Positions 1 through 7,255 of a stretch of DNA of 11,241 nucleotides are shown in pieces. Position 1 is the stretch's first letter, and every line of letters begins with the position of its first letter. Below the pieces are notes generated by a model, which was given only the letters and a program-made list of their open reading frames with translations, was not told where the DNA came from and made no database searches. Origin of the DNA: Lysobacterales bacterium (lineage in GTDB: Bacteria; Pseudomonadota; Gammaproteobacteria; Xanthomonadales; SZUA-36); the NCBI GenBank assembly GCA_026193295.1, contig JAPHSB010000082.1, positions 1 through 11,241 of the forward strand. The letters are read 5' to 3'. A program made the position numbers and the translations under genes.

Positions 1-279
1 AGCACCGCCACGGCCGCGGCCGGCGGCTACGCGCTCAAGCAGGGCCTCGACACCAAGCAGAAGGCAGCGGACCAAACCGAGAGGGTCGCGGAGATGGGGT
101 CATCGCTGGAAGCGGTGATCGCGCCACAGGTGATTGCGCTGGAGGACCGCACCGTGACGCTGACCGGCACCGTGCAGACGCAATACGAGCAGTGGCGTGA
201 GATGCTGCAGCGTATCTATGAACAGGAACGCACTCTCCCTGGCACCGTCACGCAGCAATTGTCCGGCAATTCCAATTAG
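1..279 (+). CDS. 3' end of an unrecognised gene with a BON-like segment (5' truncated)
   Basis: Frame 1 is open from the first base to the TAG at 277-279, giving 92 residues of a protein whose start lies outside the window. An ATG at 94 is internal to the same open frame and is probably not the start, because the upstream codons read as an ordinary soluble sequence (Ala/Gly-rich, then a charged helix with KQGLDTKQKA). The segment around residues 55-75, with VTLTGTVQTQ followed by a Trp/Arg helix, resembles the strand-helix core of BON domains, which occur in periplasmic and outer-membrane proteins. The Ala/Gly-rich beginning could follow a lipoprotein signal peptide, but that part is not visible. 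It is 14 bases from the next gene and could be the preceding member of the operon or its upstream neighbour. Function unknown; the BON resemblance is by eye only. Confidence 0.7.
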   Translation, partial: STATAAAGGYALKQGLDTKQKAADQTERVAEMGSSLEAVIAPQVIALEDRTVTLTGTVQTQYEQWREMLQRIYEQERTLPGTVTQQLSGNSN

Positions 280-293
280 GGCCTGTTGACACT

Positions 294-1733
294 ATGCGGA
301 TGCCGATCTCGCGGACCAGCCCCTCCAATAATTCCACAACCCAAAGGGTCACACTGATCGTCCTGGCTCTGGCCCTGGCCGGCACAGTGTTCCTGCTCCC
401 CCAATTTGTGACCGAGCCCTGGGTCGCGGGAGACGTGGATAAACTGCCCGTTGTTCCCGAGGCCTCGCCGGCAACAGTATCTCCCTCGACGGCGGCAGAA
501 TTGACCCGCTACCGGCAGGAATCACAGGGCGTGCTGGCTGAGATCGTGGCGATCCGGGACCGGCTCCGGGGACGCAACGTGGAAAGCTGGGCGGAGGTCG
601 AATTCCAGCAGGCTCTGGACACGATCGAGACCGGCGACGAGCGTTACAGCTTTGGCGACTATGCGTCGTCGCTCGAGCATTTCAGACTGGCACGTGTCCG
701 TTTGGGCGATATCGAGGAATTGGGGCGGCAAAAACTCGCGGATGCCAAGGTCGACGCTGAGGCCGCCATCGAGTCCCTCAACCTAAACGTCGCTTCGACT
801 TCCATCGAACTGGCCACCACAATAGCGCCGCAGGATCCGGAAGTGCAGGAGCTGGCGAAGCGCGGTGAAACCCTGGCGCAGGTCGCCACGCACATCGAGG
901 CCGGCGATCAGGCTATGACCCGCGACTCCTTCCAGGTGGCACAGGCAGAGTACCGCGAGGCCGTCGGCCTCGATCCATCGCACCGGCGAGCCGCCAAGTC
1001 GCTCGCACTCGCGAACAGGGAAGTCACGGCCAGCGCCTTCCGCAGGCACATGAGCCGCGGTTTCGCGGCCCTGGAAAGCCAGGATTACGTCGGTGCCCGA
1101 TCCGCCTTTCTCGAGGCCGGCAAGATCTACCCGGGCGACGCCGCGGTTGAAAAGGCGCTGGCGCAGGTGGAGAACCGGGAATCCGGCAGCAGCGTCAGAA
1201 GCGAGCTCGAGCGCGCGGCGGATCTGGAGTCGCGCGAAGAATGGCAGGAGGCAGTGTCAATCTACGAAACGTTGCTGGAGGAGGATCCCTCGCTCGTTGA
1301 CGCGAGGGTAGGGCTCATCCCGGCACGGGTGCGCGCGGATCTGGATACGCAATTGAACGCGTATATCGAGGAGCCGCTGCGGTTGTCGGGTGAGGCTGAG
1401 TTCCGCGCCGCGCAGGGAGCGCTGGAAAATGCGAGAGGAATTTCCAATCCGGGACAGCGGCTCCGCGGGCAGATCACGAAGCTGGACGCCCTCCTGAAAG
1501 TGGCTAATTCGGCGGTGGACGTCGTGTTCCGCTCCGACAACCAGACCCACGTGGTGCTGTTTCGCGTGGCCGACCTGGGAACGTTTCAGCAAGTGTCCGT
1601 GAAATTGCGGCCGGGAAAGTACGTGGCGGCCGGCACCCGAAGCGGCTACCGCGACGTGCGGGTTGAATTCACCGTGACGGGAGAGCCCGGGGGCGAACCG
1701 ATCGCGGTGCGCTGCGAGGAACCTATCGGATGA
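294..1733 (+). CDS. Membrane-anchored TPR-repeat protein with PEGA-like C-terminal domain
   Basis: 479 residues. An N-terminal basic/Ser-rich tip is followed by one hydrophobic helix (about 20-37), so most of the protein should lie in the periplasm. After a Pro/Thr-rich linker (50-66), helical TPR-like repeats are visible at about 109-142, 198-232, 248-281 and 303-336. They carry the usual pattern of A/G-rich helix pairs ending in Asp-Pro (GLDPSH, YPGD, EEDPSL). The end (407-475) turns into beta strands with LRPGKY and SGYRDVRVEF, close to the pattern of PEGA domains. The family role is protein-protein scaffolding; here it probably assembles envelope components with the PEGA/FGE-like protein that follows. 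Start: ATG 294, preceded only by a weak TTAGGG; ATG 300 is an alternative. The exact function is not known. Confidence 0.88.
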   Translation: MRMPISRTSPSNNSTTQRVTLIVLALALAGTVFLLPQFVTEPWVAGDVDKLPVVPEASPATVSPSTAAELTRYRQESQGVLAEIVAIRDRLRGRNVESWAEVEFQQALDTIETGDERYSFGDYASSLEHFRLARVRLGDIEELGRQKLADAKVDAEAAIESLNLNVASTSIELATTIAPQDPEVQELAKRGETLAQVATHIEAGDQAMTRDSFQVAQAEYREAVGLDPSHRRAAKSLALANREVTASAFRRHMSRGFAALESQDYVGARSAFLEAGKIYPGDAAVEKALAQVENRESGSSVRSELERAADLESREEWQEAVSIYETLLEEDPSLVDARVGLIPARVRADLDTQLNAYIEEPLRLSGEAEFRAAQGALENARGISNPGQRLRGQITKLDALLKVANSAVDVVFRSDNQTHVVLFRVADLGTFQQVSVKLRPGKYVAAGTRSGYRDVRVEFTVTGEPGGEPIAVRCEEPIG

Positions 1734-1763
1734 CCGCGCCGCGCCGGCGCCACAGCTACGACC

Positions 1764-3836
1764 ATGGTTGACGAAAAGCAATCCCGGCCGCTGTCCGCCA
1801 TTGAATTCGTGCCGCTGGACGGCCCGGCTGTGCGGCGAGAGATCGGGGTCTCGCCTGTTTATGTGGGGCTGGGCGTCGTGCTGGTCCTTGCGGCGCTGAG
1901 CTTCGCCTTTTTGCTGGCCGCGCGGGCCGTGATCTTTCGGGTCGATCCGGCCGCTGCGAGCGTTACCGTTAGCGGCCTCTCTTTCCACATCGGAGACAAT
2001 TACCTGTTGCTGCGGGGAACGCATCCGGTGAGCGCGGAAGCCGATGGCTATCATCCGCTCAGCACCTCCATCGAAGTCACCGGCGAACGCACGCAAGAAG
2101 TAGAACTTGTGCTCGAACCACTGCCAGGAAAACTTGATGTACGCTCCGGGCTGGACGGCATCGAGGTCTTCATCGACGGCGAAGCCGTCGGTACCGCGCC
2201 CGGGCTCGTAGAGGACATCCAGCGAGGCCCGCATATCGTCGAATTCCGCAAGCACCGTTATTTTCCCCTGCAGCAGGAAATCGAAATCGAGGGCCTGGGC
2301 CGCAGTCAGTCGGTAGAGGTGGAGCTGGAGCCGGCCTGGGGGCAGATGCAGATCAGCACCGTTCCGGAAGGCGCCGAGGTCCTCATTGACGGTCAACGGG
2401 TCGGCAACACGCCACTGGCGACCGAGGTGCTGGAAACCGGCAGTCAACTGCGCATCGCCAAGAGCGGTTACAAGACCTGGGAACGGCAGGTGTCGGTCAA
2501 GGCGGGCTCAATCGAGACTCACCCCACGATCGAACTGGTGGTAGCTGACGGAATCGTTGACATCAGCACGTCGCCGGCGGGGGCTCACGTCCGCGTTGAT
2601 GGCGAATTCCGTGGCACCACTCCGGTCAGCGTTGGAGTTTCGCCGCTGAGCGAGCACCGCGTGGAACTGTTTCTCGAAGGTTACAGCAAGGCGGTACGCA
2701 CCGTGCAGACGGAACCGGAGGGTCACTCGAGCCTGGCCCTGGACCTGGTCCCGATCATAGGCCAGATTCGGCTCTCGGTTACCCCCCCCGACGCCGAGGT
2801 GGTGGTGGACGGGCGCAGTCGCGAACCCGGCAGCCAGACGCTGGCGCTGACGGCCCGCGACCATGAGCTGACGGTCCGCAAAGCCGGCTATGAAACCCGC
2901 ACGCTGACCATCAGGCCGCGTTCGGATCTCGATCAATCACTCGATATTCGCCTGTTGACCCTGGAGCAGGCCTACTGGGCGACCCGCCCGCCGCAAATCA
3001 CTTCGTCCGTGGGTGCGAGCCTCAAGCTCTTCCGTCCCGCCGACACGTTCACCATGGGCGCTGCGCGCCGCGAGCCTGGCCGCCGCGCCAACGAGGCCGA
3101 GCGCAACGTTCGCCTGGAGCGTCCGTTCTACCTGGGAACGCGCGAAATCAGCAACGGGCAGTACCGACGCTGGCGGAGTGACCATTCCTCCAGTTCGGTG
3201 CGCGGTCAATCCCTGGACATGGACGACCAACCGGTGGTGAACGTGTCCTGGAACGAGGCTGCGTTGTTTTGTAATTGGCTGAGCCGCAGCGACGGCCTGC
3301 CCCCGTTTTACCTGGAAGAGGAAGGGCAGGTGACGGGCTGGAATCCGGATTCCCATGGTTACCGCCTGCCCACCGAGGCGGAATGGGCCTTTGCTGCCCG
3401 CATCGGCCCGCAAGGCGACGCCATGATGTTCCCGTGGGGTACCGAAGAGTATCCGCCGCCGGCTGTTGTGGAGAATTACGCCGGCCAGGGCGCGGCGGAC
3501 ATCGTGACGTTCGTATTGTCAAATTACAACGATGGCTTTCCGGTGACCGCGCCGGTCGGGTCGTTCGAGCCCAACCACAACGGACTCCATGACATGAGCG
3601 GCAACGTGTCTGAGTGGGTCAACGATTATTTCGAAATTCGCCCGGTGCGCGGTGAGCCGTTAGTGGACCCCACCGGCCCGGACGCCGGCAACCGGTACGT
3701 GATTCGCGGGGCGAGTTGGGCCAGAGCTTCGCGCTCGGAATTGCGCCTGGCTTTTCGGAGCGAGGGCAGTGACGGCAATTCGGAAACCGGGTTCAGAATC
3801 GCACGCTACGTGGACCAGGCCATGGTGGAACCATGA
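1764..3836 (+). CDS. Membrane-anchored PEGA-repeat protein with C-terminal FGE/SUMF1-like domain, cysteines lost
   Basis: 690 residues. A cytoplasmic tip of about 30 residues is followed by a transmembrane helix (31-57) and a long exported part. Four PEGA domains are clear at about 122-190, 194-258, 264-330 and 335-398, each with the pattern GAxVxVDG...G.TP...GYK/GYE. A degenerate fifth copy lies at 59-118. Residues 415-685 form a formylglycine-generating-enzyme/sulfatase-modifying (SUMF1) fold: FTMG, FYLGTREISNGQY, VVNVSWNEAALFCNWLS, YRLPTEAEWAFAAR, GLHDMSGNVSEWV, VIRGASW and GFRIAR. True FGE uses a copper-binding Cys pair shortly before the final GFR. Here that stretch (648-679) contains no Cys, and C503 is the only Cys in the protein, so I infer a binding rather than oxidase role. 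The gene lies 30 bases after the TPR gene with no strong ribosome site. Confidence 0.93.
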   Translation: MVDEKQSRPLSAIEFVPLDGPAVRREIGVSPVYVGLGVVLVLAALSFAFLLAARAVIFRVDPAAASVTVSGLSFHIGDNYLLLRGTHPVSAEADGYHPLSTSIEVTGERTQEVELVLEPLPGKLDVRSGLDGIEVFIDGEAVGTAPGLVEDIQRGPHIVEFRKHRYFPLQQEIEIEGLGRSQSVEVELEPAWGQMQISTVPEGAEVLIDGQRVGNTPLATEVLETGSQLRIAKSGYKTWERQVSVKAGSIETHPTIELVVADGIVDISTSPAGAHVRVDGEFRGTTPVSVGVSPLSEHRVELFLEGYSKAVRTVQTEPEGHSSLALDLVPIIGQIRLSVTPPDAEVVVDGRSREPGSQTLALTARDHELTVRKAGYETRTLTIRPRSDLDQSLDIRLLTLEQAYWATRPPQITSSVGASLKLFRPADTFTMGAARREPGRRANEAERNVRLERPFYLGTREISNGQYRRWRSDHSSSSVRGQSLDMDDQPVVNVSWNEAALFCNWLSRSDGLPPFYLEEEGQVTGWNPDSHGYRLPTEAEWAFAARIGPQGDAMMFPWGTEEYPPPAVVENYAGQGAADIVTFVLSNYNDGFPVTAPVGSFEPNHNGLHDMSGNVSEWVNDYFEIRPVRGEPLVDPTGPDAGNRYVIRGASWARASRSELRLAFRSEGSDGNSETGFRIARYVDQAMVEP
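2127..2957 (+). repeat. Four tandem PEGA-domain repeats inside the FGE-like gene
   Basis: This stretch encodes residues 122-398 of the 690-residue protein. It consists of four diverged copies of about 65-70 codons, each opening with a strand, then a GAEVLIDG-like turn, G.TP, and a closing aromatic/Gly-Tyr strand. The copies align as protein (IEVFIDGEAVGTAP, AEVLIDGQRVGNTP, AHVRVDGEFRGTTP, AEVVVDGRSREPGS) but only loosely as DNA, so they are old duplications and not a recombination hotspot. PEGA arrays are found in surface and envelope proteins. Confidence 0.85.
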
Positions 3837-4108
3837 CCGTCATGAAGTCAATCGTGAGAAGTGCGTTGATGCTCTTGTTGCTGGCGATTTGGGCGGTGGC
3901 CATCGCCCAGGCTCAGCCGGTTGAGGAACCACCCGCAGCGGCTGCAGCGGACGAGCAGGTTCTTGAAGAACTGCCCGGAGAATCCGCTGCGGGCACCGAG
4001 GCGGACAAGGAAGAGGAGTCCGCTGTTCAGGCATCGCCCGAAGACGTATTCAGGCCCGGCGACGAGATTTCCGAGGACTACCCGGTGCCGCTGCCTGCGG
4101 ATATATAG
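3833..4108 (+). CDS. Small acidic exported protein of unknown function
   Basis: 91 residues. A signal peptide is clear: basic start (KSIVR), hydrophobic core (about 11-25) and a probable cleavage after AQA at residue 27. The mature part is only about 64 residues, rich in Glu, Ala and Pro, strongly acidic, and has no Cys, so it is not a lipoprotein. It looks disordered until its end, where VFRPGDEISEDYPVPLPADI reads like a conserved short motif and may be the binding segment. ATG 3833 overlaps the preceding TGA by four bases. ATG 3842 (residue 4) gives a more classical signal peptide and lies 12 bases after a GGTGGA, so the start is uncertain. The gene sits immediately before the channel gene, which suggests a periplasmic accessory of that channel. 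I do not recognise a family. Confidence 0.78.
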   Translation: MTVMKSIVRSALMLLLLAIWAVAIAQAQPVEEPPAAAAADEQVLEELPGESAAGTEADKEEESAVQASPEDVFRPGDEISEDYPVPLPADI

Positions 4109-4115
4109 GGAAACC

Positions 4116-4136
4116 ATGTATAAAATGACCCTATGA
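4116..4136 (+). other. Possible six-codon leader ORF overlapping the channel gene start
   Basis: Seven codons (MYKMTL, then TGA 4134-4136) start 7 bases after the previous stop. The TGA overlaps the ATG of the channel gene at 4133 in the ATGA arrangement used elsewhere in this operon. TAGGG at 4106-4110 could act as a weak ribosome site for ATG 4116. The channel gene has no obvious ribosome site of its own, so translation could be coupled through this mini-ORF. It could equally be chance. Confidence 0.25.
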
Positions 4137-4933
4137 GGAAAAACACCAACGAACTGTTCTTTCAGCTGGTTGCCCTGATGCTGGCGATCATTCTGGTGCA
4201 TGCGGCGTACGTTACCGTGGTGCGGCCCAATGCGGACAGCATTCTAAACCACGCCGCCGAAGTCGTGGCGGCCGGTGGCGAGTACGTGGTGCCGCGCTCA
4301 TTCTGGGTCGTCATCAAGGACTTCGAGCAGGAAGCCTGCTTCATTCTGATGATCTGGGCGCTGGCCATCATGGGTTACAAGACGCGGGCCGCCATGCGTG
4401 AGTCCAGGATGCTGGAGATGCCACTGGTTTCCTTGTCCGAAGGAACCCGCGTCCTGCCTGACGATACCGGCCAGCTGGTACGGCCCCTGCAATCACTGCC
4501 CGAGCAGCAGCAGAGCTACCTGCTGCCACGGGCGCTCAGCACGGCGCTGTCGCGCTTCCAGGTGACTTCATCGGTGGAGGCGGCCACCGAAGCCGCCCAC
4601 TCGGCTTGCGAGGCGGAAAGCAGCCGCCTGGATTCTGAACTGTCCATGGTGCGCTACATTACCTGGGCAATTCCATCAATCGGCTTCATTGGCACCGTGC
4701 GCGGGATCGGATCGGCATTGGGCAAGGCCCACGAGGCGATGGCGGGCAATATCGCCGGCGTCACGGCGAGCCTCGGTGTGGCCTTCAACTCGACCTTTGT
4801 CGCCCTCCTGATCAGCATGGTGGTGATGTTCTTCATGCACCAGCTGCAATTGATGCAGGAACGCCTGGTGCTCGACACCTACGCCTATTGCGAGAACCGT
4901 GTGCTGCGGTTTCTCAAGTCGCTGTCCACATGA
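4133..4933 (+). CDS. MotA/TolQ/ExbB-family proton channel protein (A subunit)
   Basis: 266 residues, polytopic inner-membrane protein. Four hydrophobic helices are visible: about 8-29, 63-82, 173-195 and 210-236. There is a short periplasmic loop (30-62) and a cytoplasmic domain of about 90 residues between helices 2 and 3, which is MotA-like rather than the three-helix TolQ/ExbB layout. Helix 3 carries the family signature IPSIGFIGTVRGIGSAL (P181, G184, G187-T188-V189 region). Helix 4 carries SLGVAFNSTFVALLIS, equivalent to the ATAIGL segment of TolQ/ExbB. In this family, A-subunit pentamers surround two single-span B subunits and use the ion gradient to turn or move them. No ordinary MotB, TolR or ExbD gene is present, and the two vWA genes downstream are the likely partners. 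The gene ends in an ATGA overlap with the next one. Confidence 0.93.
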   Translation: MRKNTNELFFQLVALMLAIILVHAAYVTVVRPNADSILNHAAEVVAAGGEYVVPRSFWVVIKDFEQEACFILMIWALAIMGYKTRAAMRESRMLEMPLVSLSEGTRVLPDDTGQLVRPLQSLPEQQQSYLLPRALSTALSRFQVTSSVEAATEAAHSACEAESSRLDSELSMVRYITWAIPSIGFIGTVRGIGSALGKAHEAMAGNIAGVTASLGVAFNSTFVALLISMVVMFFMHQLQLMQERLVLDTYAYCENRVLRFLKSLST

Positions 4934-6204
4934 CGCTCGCCGCGCTGGAACTCAACGATCAGTCGCTGCTGGTCCAGGCAGAGGACGGCGCCTTGCATGC
5001 CGAACCCGGTTTTGCGCGCCTGACCCGGGAAGGCATCGTGACCGGCGAAGAGGCGCGTGCCGTGGCGTGGCGCGAACCGCAGCACGTGTACAACCAGTAT
5101 TGGTGCCATCTCAGCCAGGCGCCGCTGCCCAGCCGCCACCGCTTTGCCCGGCATCATGCAGACATCGCCTTTGCGCAATTGCGCAAGCTATGGTTGAACG
5201 CCGGCTCGCCTGAATCGCTGCTCGTGCTGGCGCCGGGCAGCTTCGCGCACGCACAGCTTGCGCTGCTGCTGGGCATGGTCGAGGCTCTGCCGTCCCAAAC
5301 TGCCGCCGTGATCGACAGCGCGCTGGGGTCTTGCGTGGACGTGGAGAGGGACACCCTGTACGTGGACCTGCAGATGCATCAGTCGGTGCTGACGGTGTGC
5401 CGCCCTCGCGGTGGGTCGATCCGCATCGTCGACCAGGAGATCTTCCCGGGCCTGGGCATGGCGCAGATCCAGAATTCCCTCGCGCGCCACATCAGCGACC
5501 TCATGATCGAAAGTTACCGCTTCGACCCACTGCATTCGTCGACAACGGAACAGGCCATCTTCGACCAGATACCCCACTGGCTGACCCGCCTGCGCTGGGA
5601 GCCGGACATTTCAATCAAGCTGGCCTCGGAGCATGGCGAGCATCCCTGCATCCTGCGCCGGGATGCGGTCGCGGCGCTTGTGGGCGAACGGCTCGCGAGC
5701 GTGCGTTCCTTCCTGGAAAAGTGGCAAAGCTGCAGCTTGTTGCTGTCACACGCCTCGGCTGTGTTGGCGGGACTGGTGGACGAGTTCGCCGAGGCCGAAG
5801 TTGCAGACCAGACCGCGGGCACCCAGCGATGTCTTTCGCAGCATGGCGAGATTCTTGACCAGGTTGACGACCTGCGCCGCGTGCGTGCTCTGTACCGCAT
5901 CGAGCCCGATGCCTTGGCGGCCCGGGTACCGGACGTCAACGGGGAGCGGCTTGCCACGCATCTGCTTTGCGGCGACCGGGCCATGCCGTTGAACAAGCCG
6001 GTCAGTATCCGCATCGGCGAGAACGGCCCGCGTATCAGCGGCGAACTGGACGATGGCGCAGCGCTGACGGTGGTGCTGCGCAACCGCTCGCTCGAGACGC
6101 TGCATCTGGCCGCGGACGCGTCTCTACCGCCGACCTGCCGGCCGGGCGAATCGATCCGGATCGGGGGGCACGAACTCAAGCTGATCCACGTTCGCCATGA
6201 TTAA
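4930..6204 (+). CDS. Degenerate actin/Hsp70-fold-like protein with FHA-like C-terminal domain
   Basis: 424 residues from ATG 4930, which overlaps the channel gene's TGA; an in-frame ATG at 4888 is inside the channel gene and less likely. There is no signal peptide or membrane helix, so it should be cytoplasmic. The layout recalls the actin-like ATPase superfamily: a first hairpin (3-18, LAALELNDQSLLVQAEDG), a second beta hairpin (143-157, LYVDLQMHQSVLTV) followed by a helix containing FPGLG (172-176), and a late LLLSHASAVLAGL (270-282) in the place of the adenosine motif. The nucleotide-binding Gly/Thr residues are missing in all three, so ATP hydrolysis is doubtful. The last 70 residues (355-420: KPVSIRIGENG, GESIRIGGHELKLIHV) look like a small beta sandwich of FHA type. 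I infer a cytoplasmic regulator or adaptor of the channel. Fold assignments are by pattern only. Confidence 0.82.
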   Translation: MTLAALELNDQSLLVQAEDGALHAEPGFARLTREGIVTGEEARAVAWREPQHVYNQYWCHLSQAPLPSRHRFARHHADIAFAQLRKLWLNAGSPESLLVLAPGSFAHAQLALLLGMVEALPSQTAAVIDSALGSCVDVERDTLYVDLQMHQSVLTVCRPRGGSIRIVDQEIFPGLGMAQIQNSLARHISDLMIESYRFDPLHSSTTEQAIFDQIPHWLTRLRWEPDISIKLASEHGEHPCILRRDAVAALVGERLASVRSFLEKWQSCSLLLSHASAVLAGLVDEFAEAEVADQTAGTQRCLSQHGEILDQVDDLRRVRALYRIEPDALAARVPDVNGERLATHLLCGDRAMPLNKPVSIRIGENGPRISGELDDGAALTVVLRNRSLETLHLAADASLPPTCRPGESIRIGGHELKLIHVRHD

Positions 6205-7255
6205 GGATCGACGCATGGCCGCATTCAGTCTGTCCTTCCTGGACATCATGGCCTGTGGCTTCGGCGCGGTAACGCTGCTGTTCCTGATTCTGCGTCACAA
6301 TGTCGTCGAGGAAGTCCGGCCCGACCCGAAGTTGAGCGCCGAGGTGGAAATGCTGAAGGAAGACGTGGAGGACGCGGAGAAAAAGCGGAGCGATCTGCTC
6401 AACAGCATCGAGGAACTGGAGCTGCAACTGGTCAGCGCCCAGGGTCTCAGCAAGCGCTACCTGACCGATCTCGAAGAAGTGGAAGAGAGCATCCAGTCCG
6501 ACCCGGAGGAGCGAATCGCCATGCTGCGCCGGCAGGTCGAGGAACTGGAGCGCGAAACGTCCAAACTGGAAGAGATCGAGTTCGGCGACAAGGTTCGCCA
6601 GTTCCTCGGCGAGGGCAACCGCCAGTATCTTACTGGCCTGACGCTGGGTGGGGAACGGGTCATGATCCTGGTGGACGGCTCCGCGAGCATGCTGGCGGAC
6701 ACGGTTGTGAATGCCGTTCGCCGCCGTAACATGGAGCCGGAAAAGCGCGTCGAGGCGCCCAAATGGCAGTGGACGGTGCGCACGGTCGAATGGCTCCTGG
6801 CCCAGCTGCCGGCGAGCAGCCGCTTTCAGGTCTATATCTTCAACACCGAGACCTTCCCGGCGGTGGTCGGCAGCGAGGGTGAGTGGCTGGATGCCGCCGA
6901 TTCGCTGCAGCTCGAGGAAGCGGTCGACGGCCTCAGGGCATTCGCGCCTGAGGGCGGAACCAGCCTGGAAAACGCGATCACGGCGCTGAAGGACTTTCAG
7001 GAGAATCCCGATAACCTGTTCCTGTTGACCGATGGACTGCCGACCCAGGGCAAATCGCCGCCCGGATCTGTTATGGTCAGTGGCGAGCAGCGTCGCCGCA
7101 ACTTCCTCAGCGCGGTCGAGAAGTTGCCTCTCGGCGTCCCGGTGAACACGATTCTGTTTCCAATGGAGGGCGATCCTGAAGCAGCGGCGCTGTTCTGGCA
7201 GTTTGCGATGAGCACCAAGGGCGCCTTTATCGCGCCATCCAGGGACTGGCCGTGA
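6197..7255 (+). CDS. Membrane-anchored von Willebrand A protein 1, candidate motor B subunit
   Basis: 352 residues. A basic tip (MIKDRR) precedes SFLDIMACGFGAVTLLFLI (13-31), a single membrane helix with an Asp (D16) at its cytoplasmic end, as in MotB, TolR and ExbD. A charged coiled coil follows (about 43-130). The C-terminal vWA domain (about 153-350) has a complete metal-ion site: D160-G-S162-A-S164, T255 in GGTSLENA and D279 in LLTDG. The coiled coil and vWA domain should be periplasmic by the positive-inside rule. The start overlaps the previous gene by 8 bases. ATG 6215 has a better ribosome site (AAGGA 6203-6207), but the MIK-x-RR opening is shared with the next protein, which favours 6197. 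vWA domains bind ligands through a Mg/Ca ion. The B-subunit role is inferred. Confidence 0.9.
   Translation: MIKDRRMAAFSLSFLDIMACGFGAVTLLFLILRHNVVEEVRPDPKLSAEVEMLKEDVEDAEKKRSDLLNSIEELELQLVSAQGLSKRYLTDLEEVEESIQSDPEERIAMLRRQVEELERETSKLEEIEFGDKVRQFLGEGNRQYLTGLTLGGERVMILVDGSASMLADTVVNAVRRRNMEPEKRVEAPKWQWTVRTVEWLLAQLPASSRFQVYIFNTETFPAVVGSEGEWLDAADSLQLEEAVDGLRAFAPEGGTSLENAITALKDFQENPDNLFLLTDGLPTQGKSPPGSVMVSGEQRRRNFLSAVEKLPLGVPVNTILFPMEGDPEAAALFWQFAMSTKGAFIAPSRDWP
6203..6207 (+). promoter_or_regulatory. Shine-Dalgarno-like AAGGA just inside the first vWA gene
   Basis: AAGGA lies 7 bases before ATG 6215, an internal in-frame Met (residue 7) of the first vWA gene. It may drive a slightly shorter product (346 residues) or assist re-initiation after the TAA at 6202-6204. 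The paralogue's matching N-terminus argues that the longer form from ATG 6197 is also real. Confidence 0.4.

Noticed and set aside
286..320. TTGACA at 286-291 as a promoter -35 box for the operon
   Set aside because: No -10-like sequence follows at 16-18 bases, and the box overlaps the start region of the TPR gene, so a transcript would begin inside the coding sequence.
1741..1750. Perfect palindrome GCGCCGGCGC between the TPR and PEGA genes, as terminator or operator
   Set aside because: It has no loop and no following T-run, and short GC palindromes are frequent by chance in DNA this GC-rich.
1257..2447. Long minus-strand open frame of 396 codons
   Set aside because: It lies antisense across the end of the TPR gene and the start of the PEGA gene. 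Its product is rich in His, Arg and Gln without any domain pattern, which is typical of a shadow frame in GC-rich DNA.
4119..4126. TATAAAAT as an internal promoter -10 box before the channel gene
   Set aside because: The sequence 17-18 bases upstream does not resemble a -35 box, and the expected transcription start would fall at or after the start codon.
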